Source: Trichaptum fuscoviolaceum
Lineage: Eukaryota > Basidiomycota > Agaricomycetes > Hymenochaetales > Trichaptaceae
DNA length: 64,000 nucleotides
Direction: 5' to 3'
NCBI GenBank assembly: GCA_910574455.1
Contig: CAJSYZ010000006.1
Coordinates: 1,315,376-1,379,375, forward strand
Of this stretch, positions 20,145 through 29,194 are shown piece by piece. The translations under genes and the position numbers were made by a program. The notes under the pieces were generated by a model. It made no database searches, was not told the DNA's origin, and saw nothing but the letters and a program-made list of their open reading frames with translations. The first letter of the stretch is position 1. Each line of letters begins with the position of its first letter.

Positions 20145-23100
20145 ATGTTAGACAGCGGTGCGTCGGGAACTTTCATAAATTCCCGCTACGTTTCGCGACA
20201 CGGACTCCAGACCCGGGACTTGGTAATCCCGATACTTTTGCGAAACGCAGACAATTCCCCGAACGCGATTGGACGCATCACCAAGGAAGTAGTCCTCAAC
20301 GTCGAGATGAAGGGACACCTAGAACAGTTGACCATGGCCGTCGCGGATATTGGCGACGACGATATTATCATGGGGATCGACTGGTTGCGGCACCATAACC
20401 CAACCATTGACTGGACCAACGATGTGGTCGATCTCAACCGCTGCCCGCCCCAGTGTGACAACCAGCAACGCCTGGTCCCGCTTCCCCGCCTCGCCATAGC
20501 AGAAGAAGTCGAGACCCCCTGGGGGCCCGACAGGACCCAGGCCGAATGGGAAGCTGTCCCACCGGGATTTCGGTACTCAGAAAAATATTGGGACCAGTAC
20601 CACGACGCCGAATCCTACTTCGTCACGACGGACGACCATTTCGCGTACAAAATTGCCGCCTCGTACACCCACTCCCAGGCCATCGCTGAGAAGTCTGCAG
20701 TGAAGGAAGGCGAGAAAACCTTCGAAGAACTAGTTCCCCCCGAATTCCGTGAGTTTGCCGACGTTTTCTCGAAAGTTGAATCCGAAAGGCTTCCACTGCG
20801 CAAGCCGTATGACCACGCCATAGATTTAGAACCCGGGAAGGTTCCCCCGTACAGCAAAATCTATCCCTTGGCCCCAGCTGAACGCGATGCCCTTCGCGAA
20901 TTCGTTGACGAAAACCTGCGCAAGGGGTACATACGACCTTCGAAATCCCCTGCAGCGGCTCCCGTCTTCTTTATCAAGAAAAAGGATGGAACCTTGCGCA
21001 TGGTAGTCGATTACCGACGACTGAACGACATCACGGTCAAGAATCGATACCCGCTTCCCCTCACGATGGAACTCGTAGACGCGCTGCAAAAGGCGAAGGT
21101 TTTCACGACTCTAGATTTACGATGGGGCTACCACAATGTGCGACTGAAGCAAGGCGACGAGTGGAAGGCTGCATTTCGGACTCAGGCAGGACATTTCGAA
21201 CCAACGGTGATGACATTCGGGCTCACGAATGCCCCAGCGACCTTCCAGCACATGATGAACGATATCTTCAAAGACCTCATTGGAGTATACGTGATCATCT
21301 ATCTTGACGACTTGCTAATCTTTTCCGAAGATGAATCGCAGCACGATGAACACGTACGGGAAGTCCTTAAACGGCTACGCGAAAACGACTTGTTCTGCAA
21401 ACCCGAAAAGTGCAAATTCAAACAGACTTCCGTCGAGTATCTCGGGATGATTATTTCGCAGGGAAAGGTGGCGATGGATCCCGCCAAGGTACAGGCGGTC
21501 CTCGACTGGCCTACCCCGAAAAAGGTGAAAGACATTCAAGCCTTCCTCGGGTTCGCGAATTTCTATCGACGCTTCATTCGGGATTTCTCGCACATCGTCA
21601 AACCGCTCACGACGCTGCTGAAAAAGGACGTTCGCTGGGCCTGGACAGAAAACCAGCAGTTCGCTTTCGACTATCTCAAGCGCATGTTCACGACCGCCCC
21701 CGTCCTGATGATGCCAGACATGTCGCGACAATTCATCGTGGAATGCGACGCCTCTGACTTCGCGACCGGCGCGGTCTTGTCCCAGGAAGGCGACGACGGG
21801 CTGATACATCCGGTCGCCTTTTTCTCGAAATCCCTCAACGATGCGGAACGCAACTACGAGATTTATGACAAGGAGCTACTCGCAATTATTAGAGCTCTTG
21901 ACGAGTGGCGACATTATCTCGAAGGTGCGAGTCATAAACTCGATATCGTGTCTGACCACAAGAATCTGCTATATTTCTCTGAATCCCGAACGCTGACGCG
22001 ACGCCAAGCCCGGTGGAGTCTGTTCCTCACTCGCTTCGACTTTACGATTCGCCATCGCCCAGGGCGACTCGGGGGCAAACCCGACGCCATGTCACGACGC
22101 GTCGATCTTCAACCCGAAGGCGAAGACAACGCGGGACGGACCCTCTTGACCCCCGAAATGTTTCGACTAAAAGCAATTCGTCGGGGAATGACACAGGTAC
22201 ACGGGGATCAGGCCCTCCTACGACGCATTCGTAAGTCAGATCAGTATGAAGACGAACTGGTGGACGCAATCGAGTTGGTCAAGTCCAAGGCGCCTCGAGT
22301 CCTGACCAAGGAACTTGAGGACTGGAGCACCGAGGAAGGCCTCATCCTGTACCAGGGTAAGGTTTACGTCCCGAAAGACGAGACCATTCGCCGGGATGTG
22401 GTGAAGACTTACCACGACAGTCTCCCTGCCGGACATCCTGGACGTTGGAAAACGTTTGAGATGGTAAGCCGCAACTACTGGTGGCCCGGAATGTCTAACT
22501 TCGTAGAACGATACGTTTCGGGATGCGATACCTGCGCACGCACGAAGAACCGATCCCAACGCCCGGTAGGACTCCTGCAACCGAACGAAATCCCGCAGGG
22601 CCCCTGGCAGGCGATTTCGTGCGATTTCATCACCCAGCTCCCCCGATCTGAGGATTACGACGCAATTTTCGTGGTGGTCGACCGTCTCACCAAGCAAGCG
22701 CATTTTATCCCGACCACGTCTGACATTGATGCACCGGAAACTGCGGAACTATTCCTGCAGCACGTCTGGAAGCTGCACGGAACCCCCCGCCAGATCATAT
22801 CCGACCGCGGACCACAGTTTGTCGCGCAGTTCATGAAAGCCCTTTTTTCCCGACTCGGTATCAAGGGTACCACGTCGACTGCGTATCACCCGCAGACGGA
22901 TGGGCAAACCGAAAGGGTAAACCAAGAGCTGGAACAATATTTACGGGCTTTCATAGATACACGACAAGAAAACTGGGCCGGATTACTCCCGATGGCAGAA
23001 TTCGCGCACAACACGAAAGCGCACGCGGCAACACGACAATCCCCGTTCGCGCTTGTCTACGGCTACAATCCCGAATTCACGATTGCCCCGAGCGACGGTC

Positions 23101-24179
23101 TGTCCACGGTCCCCGCTGCGGACGCACGACTACAGGAGCTTCAGCAGGCACAGGAAGAGGCAAGAGCGGCTTTGGAGGTTGCGGCAGAGCGCATGAAGCA
23201 GCACTACGATCAGGCCAGGAACGAGGCCCCGCAGTACGCAGTCGGGGATAAAGTATGGCTTGAGGCGACAAACGTTCGGCGACCAGGAGCGCGCAAATTA
23301 TTACCGAAACGACTAGGGCCGTATAAAGTGAAGGCAAAGCTAAGTGACCTCACCTACGAACTCGAACTCCCCGCGTCGCTGAAGATTCATCCCGTATTTC
23401 ACGTATCGCTGCTCTCGCCATACCACGAAGACGACATTCCCGGTCGAACGCAACCCCCGCCGCCCCCAGTCGAAGTAGAAGGAGATCTGGAGTACGAGGT
23501 GGAAGAGGTTCTGGATGCTAGACGGTTTAGACGGAGATTTGAATATTTGGTACGATGGAAGGGATATTCGAGCGCGGAAGATACATGGATTCCCGCAAAG
23601 GATATGGGTAATGCAAAGGCTAAAATTCGTAGTTTCTATCGAAAACACCCGGACGCCCCTCGAGAAGTCAACGCTATCGAGCTCTGTGACCTGAGCAAGA
23701 TTCAAGCTTGGCGCCCCGGAGTTGCGCCTTTGGAGGGGGGTAATGTCGAGATCCCAGGCCCCTTTTCTCTTTTTCCCGCACTTTCCCGCCAAGGATCCCG
23801 ACATGAGCAGACAATCCCGCGGGGAGAATCCCGCCATTGGATTCCCCGCGCGAAACCCCTTTCCCGACTCGCACGATCCCCCGCAAGATCCCCCGCTCAC
23901 GTGACCTATCCCGCACCACCGTCCCGACCACCATGCACGCATACACACATTCATTTACGACGACCCGCCACGGCACACGTACATTCACTTATCAACATAC
24001 GCTCATTTAATCCGTTAGTACCTCAAGGTGACGACCTGCAACAGTCTGGCATACCTAGTCTGGCTAGTCGCGGCCCCGGACCGGACGCTGACGTCCACGG
24101 ACAGGCCGTAGCCATCTGGAGAGACGGGATAGACATGCCTAGCAGTGCGGTCGTAGCATGTATCGTTTGTAGTAGATAG
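20145..24179 (+). CDS. Pol polyprotein of gypsy element 2 with chromodomain
   Basis: Domains in order: aspartic protease (DSGASGTFIN at residues 3-12, later IIMGIDWLRHH); reverse transcriptase (about 270-440) with YLDD near 386 and FGLTNAPATFQ; RNase H (VECDASDFATGAVLSQ); integrase with an HHCC finger (about 757-800) and catalytic Asp, Asp, Glu in SCDFITQLP, IISDRGPQF and DGQTERVN; then a chromodomain (about 1116-1172; YLVRWKGYSSAEDTWIP). Chromodomains target such elements to modified histones. The ATG at 20145 is preceded in frame by TAA, and the true upstream frame lies one base off because of an extra A in GTAAATG. The frame runs about 145 codons into the 3' LTR before stopping. Confidence 0.93.
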   Translation: MLDSGASGTFINSRYVSRHGLQTRDLVIPILLRNADNSPNAIGRITKEVVLNVEMKGHLEQLTMAVADIGDDDIIMGIDWLRHHNPTIDWTNDVVDLNRCPPQCDNQQRLVPLPRLAIAEEVETPWGPDRTQAEWEAVPPGFRYSEKYWDQYHDAESYFVTTDDHFAYKIAASYTHSQAIAEKSAVKEGEKTFEELVPPEFREFADVFSKVESERLPLRKPYDHAIDLEPGKVPPYSKIYPLAPAERDALREFVDENLRKGYIRPSKSPAAAPVFFIKKKDGTLRMVVDYRRLNDITVKNRYPLPLTMELVDALQKAKVFTTLDLRWGYHNVRLKQGDEWKAAFRTQAGHFEPTVMTFGLTNAPATFQHMMNDIFKDLIGVYVIIYLDDLLIFSEDESQHDEHVREVLKRLRENDLFCKPEKCKFKQTSVEYLGMIISQGKVAMDPAKVQAVLDWPTPKKVKDIQAFLGFANFYRRFIRDFSHIVKPLTTLLKKDVRWAWTENQQFAFDYLKRMFTTAPVLMMPDMSRQFIVECDASDFATGAVLSQEGDDGLIHPVAFFSKSLNDAERNYEIYDKELLAIIRALDEWRHYLEGASHKLDIVSDHKNLLYFSESRTLTRRQARWSLFLTRFDFTIRHRPGRLGGKPDAMSRRVDLQPEGEDNAGRTLLTPEMFRLKAIRRGMTQVHGDQALLRRIRKSDQYEDELVDAIELVKSKAPRVLTKELEDWSTEEGLILYQGKVYVPKDETIRRDVVKTYHDSLPAGHPGRWKTFEMVSRNYWWPGMSNFVERYVSGCDTCARTKNRSQRPVGLLQPNEIPQGPWQAISCDFITQLPRSEDYDAIFVVVDRLTKQAHFIPTTSDIDAPETAELFLQHVWKLHGTPRQIISDRGPQFVAQFMKALFSRLGIKGTTSTAYHPQTDGQTERVNQELEQYLRAFIDTRQENWAGLLPMAEFAHNTKAHAATRQSPFALVYGYNPEFTIAPSDGLSTVPAADARLQELQQAQEEARAALEVAAERMKQHYDQARNEAPQYAVGDKVWLEATNVRRPGARKLLPKRLGPYKVKAKLSDLTYELELPASLKIHPVFHVSLLSPYHEDDIPGRTQPPPPPVEVEGDLEYEVEEVLDARRFRRRFEYLVRWKGYSSAEDTWIPAKDMGNAKAKIRSFYRKHPDAPREVNAIELCDLSKIQAWRPGVAPLEGGNVEIPGPFSLFPALSRQGSRHEQTIPRGESRHWIPRAKPLSRLARSPARSPAHVTYPAPPSRPPCTHTHIHLRRPATAHVHSLINIRSFNPLVPQGDDLQQSGIPSLASRGPGPDADVHGQAVAIWRDGIDMPSSAVVACIVCSR
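23732..23743 (+). promoter_or_regulatory. polypurine tract of gypsy element 2
   Basis: GGAGGGGGGTAA lies immediately before the 3' LTR, the expected plus-strand primer position. It also falls inside the pol reading frame. Confidence 0.65.
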
Positions 24180-24575
24180 GTGCGCATTGCGCAAGGACAC
24201 TTAGCGTAGATTAACTATACAGTCTTTACGAAGTAGATAAATAGCTGTAGGCATCGTAAGGAGCACCCCACTTTTGACCTCTTGTGGAGTGCTTCCTTAG
24301 GTGCGATCTCTCTCTTTTCTCCTGTGTAGTTAGTTGCGCAATACTTACTTGTGGAGTGCTTCCTTAGGGATCCGCTTACTTGACGTTCAAAGCAGTGAAG
24401 AGTCCTAGCTGGCCTTGAGAATCCCGCGACGCGCCTGGATAGAATCCCGCGCGTTTCCCGCCTGAATTCCCACGCTCGTTCCCAGTCGCGAATCCAGATT
24501 CCCGAACGCGGGTTCTTGTCGCGAATTCCAGTTTCCCGAAACTGTTTCCCGCTACAATTCCCGACGGTCGTAACA
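23744..24575 (+). repeat. 3' LTR of gypsy element 2
   Basis: 832-bp near-identical copy of 17844-18673, followed by the duplicated target GTATC at 24576-24580. Confidence 0.93.
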
Positions 24576-26309
24576 GTATCTGATCAGGCGGAAAGGACTT
24601 GAGTAAGAAGAGGAAACCCTCTGACATTCCTTATTGGCCTGAGGCCGATATGACAGTAAGTGCTTCTTTTCGAGCTGTTCACTTGCCACGGATAACAGCT
24701 TTCTGACGTGCTGCAGCCGGAGCTTGGATCCGCTACCTCTAATCGCAAGAGGCAGTCGCTGGTGGCTGATAATGAAGTAAGTGAGAGTCGATTGATACAC
24801 TCTAAATGTAGGCATTCACCTTTTTTTCTTACTAATAGTCTGGTGGTCGAAAGATGTCGTTAGCACCTCGAGCACCGTCCCTTGCAATGACGAGAGCATC
24901 CTGCACCCCCGGACCCGAAGTGTTAGTGACTGGGGCTTATCAAGGTCATCGCAAAGTCTCTCGGACTACTAGCTCAGTTTGTCGAATCAAATTCATTTCT
25001 ATGACATATTTTGCTGATTTACTTATATGCAGACATCAGTGGGGCTGGAGGACAAGGATCGAAATGAAGGAAGGGAAGGATCTCGCGTGCCAGGCAGGAA
25101 AAGGGCGACGAACCAGTGTCTCCCTCCCGGTACTCAGGCAGGATGGACTCATATTCTATTACCTTCACTATTTCGCGCAGTTGGAAAGTCCGTCACACCA
25201 TGGCAAACCCCGGACAATAAGCTCATCAGCTCATTGTGGGGGAAAGTGTTTGATTCTGTGGAACTCATTTACGAAACTCAGTTCGCCAATATCTGTTCTC
25301 TAGTTGAGTCATTTTTACTTATTCTCAAATCACCTTTACCAAATTGAGATGCAATCCTCGTATTTCAGGTGGCCCAGAGATGCTCTGATAGCTGGCGCAA
25401 GAAACTTTTTGAGAAAGCTGAGCAATCAGTTGCAAGTTTTATCAGCGGCGAACAATCAAAATCAATGTGAAACGAAGCAATTGTGAAGACGTTGCAGTCG
25501 CTAGTTGACAAGAAGAAAGCCAAACCGTTTCTATGGGAAAGCTGGTATAGTATGGAGAGGGTAAGTAAAAGAGTATTTATTGTCGCATTTTGTGTCCATG
25601 CATTGACCCTAAATGTACAGAAGCAAGGACTGTTCTGCTCTGACCTTGTGGTCTCAGTGTTGTCCGTACACATTGTCTTGGCCATAGGTCGGCATAAAAT
25701 ACTAGACAGAAACACCATAGGAAAGCCTATCGGTGCCCTTGCCCTTGCGGCAACAGCGGTATCTACTTTTTTCAGCACTTATATTGTCCTTATTCGCTGA
25801 TCTTCCCACGGATAGGTCAAGGTTGCCATTGATAAACAGGTGGCTCGGTTGCAAAATATCAAAGAAGAACTTGGCGGCGCTGAGTGGTATTTCACTAGCG
25901 CTCTGTGGCAACCTCATACAGACGACTATGTTAACTTGTTGTCAAATCCCTCTTTCTTCACTGAATCAAACTGGGAAAAAGTTCGATCCCGCCTCCTAGC
26001 TTATGATGCCAGTACAGATATCGATACGAGAAAGAACACCGAACTTGTTGGATCGGGTATCACTGGCAGGGACTTCTCCTTGTATTTTGACGTTATAGAT
26101 GCAGATTCGACCTGCGAAAAAGCGTATGACGAAGACACTGATAATTGGGAAGACGGAACCGACGGAACCGACGATAAGGGCGAAGAGCGTGAGGGGGCTG
26201 AGTATAGAGGCGAGGTGGAAGGTGATGCAGAGGACGAGCATGCTAATGCTGAGGGTGACGACAACCTGAGTGAGAGTGGGGACGAGGGAGTTGACAAGAT
26301 TGAGTGCAA

Positions 26310-26480
26310 GGGCGATGACGACGGCGAGGGCGATGACGACGGCGAGGGCGATGACGACGGCGAGGGCGATGACGACGGCGAGGGCGATGACGACGGCGAG
26401 GGCGATGACGACGGCGAGGACGACGGCGAGGACGACGGCGAGGGCGAGGGCGAGGACGACGGCAAGGGCGAGGGCAAGGA
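26310..26480 (+). repeat. 18-bp tandem repeat coding GDDDGE units
   Basis: About six copies of GGCGATGACGACGGCGAG in frame in the last exon of the partner gene, decaying into shorter GACGACGGCGAG units. They encode a strongly acidic tail. On the minus strand the same repeat yields spurious Ser- and Arg-rich frames. Confidence 0.9.
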
Positions 26481-26568
26481 CAAGGACAAGGATTTAGGTG
26501 GAGATGGTGATCATGAGGAGGACGACGCTTCAAAATGGGATTTGGCTACGGACTGCGTAGACTTCTAA

Positions 26569-27240
26569 GGGCAAATCAATCACTAGTGAGCCTCTTCTTT
26601 TCGTTTCTGTCCGTGCGCTCAACATTATATTACCATCAACTCGCAGAGCAGTCTTCAATTCTGCATGTTCTTTGGCGTAGCAGTAGAAACAAAGGCACGG
26701 CAGCAAAATGTGGCCTGCCACTGCCCGTCACGGAAGAGGTTCAGGATAATGTCGTGGCGGATCCCATGATAGCAACTGCTATGCTTAGTCTTGCGTAAAT
26801 GACTGATGTACTTGAACGCTGAGGCACTGATAGCTACATAATGTTGTCTTATATATTTCTGATGCAATGAAATACTTGGATCGTTCTTATGCACTTAGAC
26901 TCTTGAGCACTGCAATTTGTCTTACAACACTTGTCTACTGCTGTAATTAAAGGATGATACACTGGAGCACTGGGGTGCAGAATGCCTGAAACACTTAGAG
27001 CACTGATTCAGCCATCTTTCCTTATTTAAGCCAGCCCGCACTTATTTCAGCCAACTTGTCCTGAATAATGGGAGGACATGCATGAATAAGTAAAGCTTGC
27101 CTTATTTAAGACTTCAGTCTCTCAGGACGTTTAAGTAACACTTAAGTCACTTTCAGCAGAAAGTAGTTTCCCTGATGTGTCGACCAAAAAATTACATCCG
27201 GTAGCTCAAAATAGTATCAAGGCTGACTCGGACCAGCAAA
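26569..27240. other. non-coding right flank of the Plavaka element
   Basis: No gene seen. The stretch is unusually rich in GAGCACTG, ACACTT and CTTATTTAAG words (about 26880-27130), which look like degenerate subterminal repeats of a CACTA-like transposon. A matching inverted terminus was not found at the left end. Confidence 0.35.
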
Positions 27241-27242
27241 CT

Positions 27243-28845
27243 TAATTGTTCAAGAGAAAGTCGTCAAGCATGTCCCTATTGCACAGATGCTCACACCTGA
27301 AACACTGAGAGGATGCTGCACGATTGTTCGAAATATCAATAAGTGAAAAGTAAAACCGAACATCGACTTTAGTATGACTTATGTATGATATTTAGTCAGA
27401 TCTACATAAATCGAATATTCAGGATGTACTTCTTACAAGTTTCTAGATGTCAGAGCAGTCATCGCGATGGCTAGACCACCCCCGACCTGGGTGCGTGCAT
27501 AAGAGGGTTCTACTTGTTTTATCGCGAGGACAGAAGTGATAGCTTACGTTCCTTACTTTGCTCCGTCGAACTTTACCTTTTTCGTGAACAAATTAGCTCA
27601 GATGAGTGCATGAGTATGGGGATGTTGCGCGGAAGCACCTGCGAGCGCACTACGGCCATGTTATGACGATGCACAGAGTTCATGGATCTTCGCCGACGTG
27701 TACTGTGTGTCGTCGGATGGCGTAGAGAGATTATGCATCGATCAGCTATTACTCAGAGCGTGACAGGTGTTGGCAGAGTATAGTACGAGAAGCTCCGTAA
27801 GAACTCAGAGCGCGGCCAAACGGGACAGGATGTGCGGACCAGCTCTCTGACAAGTAGCATGACAGCATATTTGCAAGGAATTCTATCGAAGAAGAAAAAC
27901 AAGGAAGCATAAGCATAATGAAATACCACCTTAACAAATCGATCTTACTTGCCAGTAAGCCACCGAATGCAAGTGAGCGGGTGTTCGTTCCCCACCCATC
28001 TTCAGAATTGATGGATAAACTCACGCAAAGCAATGTACCGTTCGAAGAAGATACAGTGAGAGAGTCATACAGGATGCATTCATGATCACATGTGCACATA
28101 GCATAGCATGAAGAAGATAAAGTAGGAAATGGGATGAGGAAAGACAAGCGGAAGAGGACTGAGTCATGAAATTCACCCCTGCCACATCTATAAGTGATCC
28201 GGACATCACAGCTTATCGAGTAAATTGATTTTCGTGGAGTAGTGAGATCATGGTGAAGAGTGATCTGAGCTGTGTGAAACGGAAAGGCCTGTGGACGACA
28301 GCGGCAAAATACCCAGAGAGGTGTTTATTTCTCCGGGTTGGGGTTCCTAAAAGGATATGTGGTTAGTAAATGGCATAAAGCAACGACAAAGTGAAATTTG
28401 GACGGTGAGGTAGTTGTATCAGATAGGAGCGAAAGACATTAGATGCATGTTTGTCAACACGGTAGTTTCAGTGTGAACTATGCTTGATTTCGGTTGTTTC
28501 ATCTTTAAAGAGTTTTCCACTCAACGCGGAAGCCAAATGAAAGAATTGGAGGGAAACAGTGCACGATACGGATCAGACCTAGAAACTCACATTCTACGCT
28601 TGCCACCTGGTAATGTGGTGACGTTCACGAATCTTTGGACGCATTTTGTGAATAAACTTATCATTTAACAAGATTAGGTGCTACTCACCGACGATTGTAT
28701 AAAATGCGTTTCTTTGCACGGCCCTTAGGAGTCTTCTTCTTTTCCTGCTTCTCCGCCTTGGGTGTCTGAGACTTGACTTTGCCGGCACGGGCGAGCGATC
28801 CGTGAACTGTTCACATATATACGACGAGCAGCGTTTTTAGGGCAA
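27243..28845. repeat. left arm of a large imperfect inverted repeat
   Basis: About 1.6 kb that recurs in reverse orientation at about 42115-43685, including coding and intron sequence of RPS30 and a decayed unknown gene. Similarity fades within RPS30 intron 1 at the inner edge and near a TTCAAGAG word at the outer edge. The arms are clearly diverged (many substitutions and indels), so the duplication is not recent. About 13.3 kb lies between them. Confidence 0.85.
27467..27912 (+). pseudogene. decayed unknown gene, left inverted-repeat copy
   Basis: Comparison with the right arm shows a shared start (MARPPPTWVRA here) and a shared end (SSMTAYLQGILSKKKNKEA then TAA). This copy has an in-frame TAA soon after the start, frame changes and a TAG in the middle block (REIMHRSAITQSVTGVGRV then stop). 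It lies tail to tail with RPS30. The family is not recognised. Confidence 0.5.
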
Positions 28846-28911
28846 TTATAAGCGATTCTTGGTTAATATTTAACTGCTAACAAACAGCTCGGTGAACGCA
28901 CCTTTTCCCAT
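28325..28911 (-). CDS. RPS30: 40S ribosomal protein S30 (eS30)
   Basis: Four exons on the minus strand: 28911-28902, 28806-28689, 28632-28591 and 28346-28325, with GT..AG introns of 95, 56 and 244 bp, giving 63 residues. The product has the eS30 signature: [14 protein letters not shown], then a very basic middle ([18 protein letters not shown]), ILYNRRFVNV and the C-terminal NPNPEK. eS30 is a small protein of the 40S ribosomal subunit; in animals it is made as a ubiquitin-like fusion (FAU), but no such fusion is present here. Exon 1 carries only three full codons and intron 1 is directly upstream of the body, typical of ribosomal genes. It shares a 283-bp upstream region with the divergent SLX1 gene. 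A truncated copy lies at 42167-42646. Confidence 0.95.
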
Positions 28912-29194
28912 TCTTGAGGTTGACGATGTTGACGGTCGACGAATGCGACTTAGGAAATGGGCAGCATAGATGCTCACGTCAGCAGGTACTGTACAGTTAA
29001 AACGTTAAGGTTCAAATGTCTGCCTGTGGGATGTGATTACGTAGGAATATTGACTTAGTAATCACTGAATCACGATCTTGCGGCGTCGACGCGTCGCGAC
29101 GCGTTCGTCTTTCCTTTCTTACCACCATCATTGTGCCCAAAAAATTGAACATTCCTTACCTGAAAAGCAAGTGACAAACTAACGAAACATCGCA
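28912..29194. promoter_or_regulatory. divergent promoter of RPS30 and SLX1 with paired ACGCGT sites
   Basis: The 283 bp between the two start codons contain two ACGCGT words at 29089-29094 and 29099-29104 around a TCGCGA palindrome. ACGCGT is the core of the yeast MCB element bound by the G1/S factor MBF; use in this fungus is inference. Confidence 0.45.

Larger units (their letters stand above)
17844..24575 (+). mobile_element. Ty3/gypsy chromovirus LTR retrotransposon 2
   Basis: A 6732-bp element with 830/832-bp LTRs (TGTCGAGATCCC...TCGTAACA), gag, pol with a C-terminal chromodomain, a purine tract and a 5-bp target duplication. The LTRs differ by only about three changes (near 17870 versus 23770 and near 18108 versus 24007). 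It lies in an intron of the Plavaka partner gene. Frameshifts in gag and just before the protease make this copy probably inactive unless recoded. Confidence 0.94.
660..26568. mobile_element. Plavaka-type (CACTA-like) DNA transposon, coding span, carrying three nested insertions
   Basis: Two divergent genes define the element: a minus-strand transposase (13018 to 660) and a plus-strand partner gene (13147-26568), with a 128-bp spacer between the starts. Removing the three nested elements leaves a coding core of roughly 8.6 kb. The outer ends were not found, so the true element is somewhat longer on both sides, probably to near 27.2 kb on the right where the RPS30 inverted repeat begins. The transposase is clearly broken, so this copy cannot move on its own. 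That the two genes belong to one element is inferred from their shared spacer and shared burden of insertions. Confidence 0.65.
13147..26568 (+). pseudogene. Plavaka partner gene with an array of tiny in-phase exons
   Basis: Exons seen: 13147-13624 (Lys/Glu-rich coiled coil), 13682-13747, 13829-14171, 14437-14593, then 16968-17012, 17116-17193, 17258-17290, 17360-17401, 17598-17663, 17735-17800, 24596-24655, 24717-24776, about 24840-24955, about 25030-25290, about 25372-25560, about 25621-25757 and about 25816-26568. From 16968 to 24776 every exon is a multiple of three, starts and ends on a codon boundary, and most carry a basic motif such as KKRK, GKRKS or NRKRQ, often after an initial Asp. 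The last exons encode a conserved-looking domain (LPPGTQAGWTHILLPSLF..., QRCSDSWRKKLF, IGKPIGALALAATAV, FFTESNWEKV) that I recall from hypothetical basidiomycete proteins, then an acidic repeat tail. An in-frame TGA at 25468-25470 breaks the final domain, so it is called a pseudogene. Two transposons sit in its introns, none in its exons. Function unknown; nuclear or DNA binding is a guess from the basic motifs. Confidence 0.6.

Noticed and set aside
17844..24575. integrated virus rather than retrotransposon
   Set aside because: No envelope gene; LTRs, chromodomain integrase and target duplication fit a standard fungal chromovirus retrotransposon.
26243..26533. Arg/Pro-rich and Ser/Pro-rich minus-strand frames
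   Set aside because: Antisense readings of the 18-bp repeat that encodes the acidic GDDDGE tail.
27749..28147. 132-residue minus-strand frame in the left inverted-repeat arm
   Set aside because: The frame is not kept in the right arm, and the region is the tail of a decayed plus-strand gene plus the spacer to RPS30.
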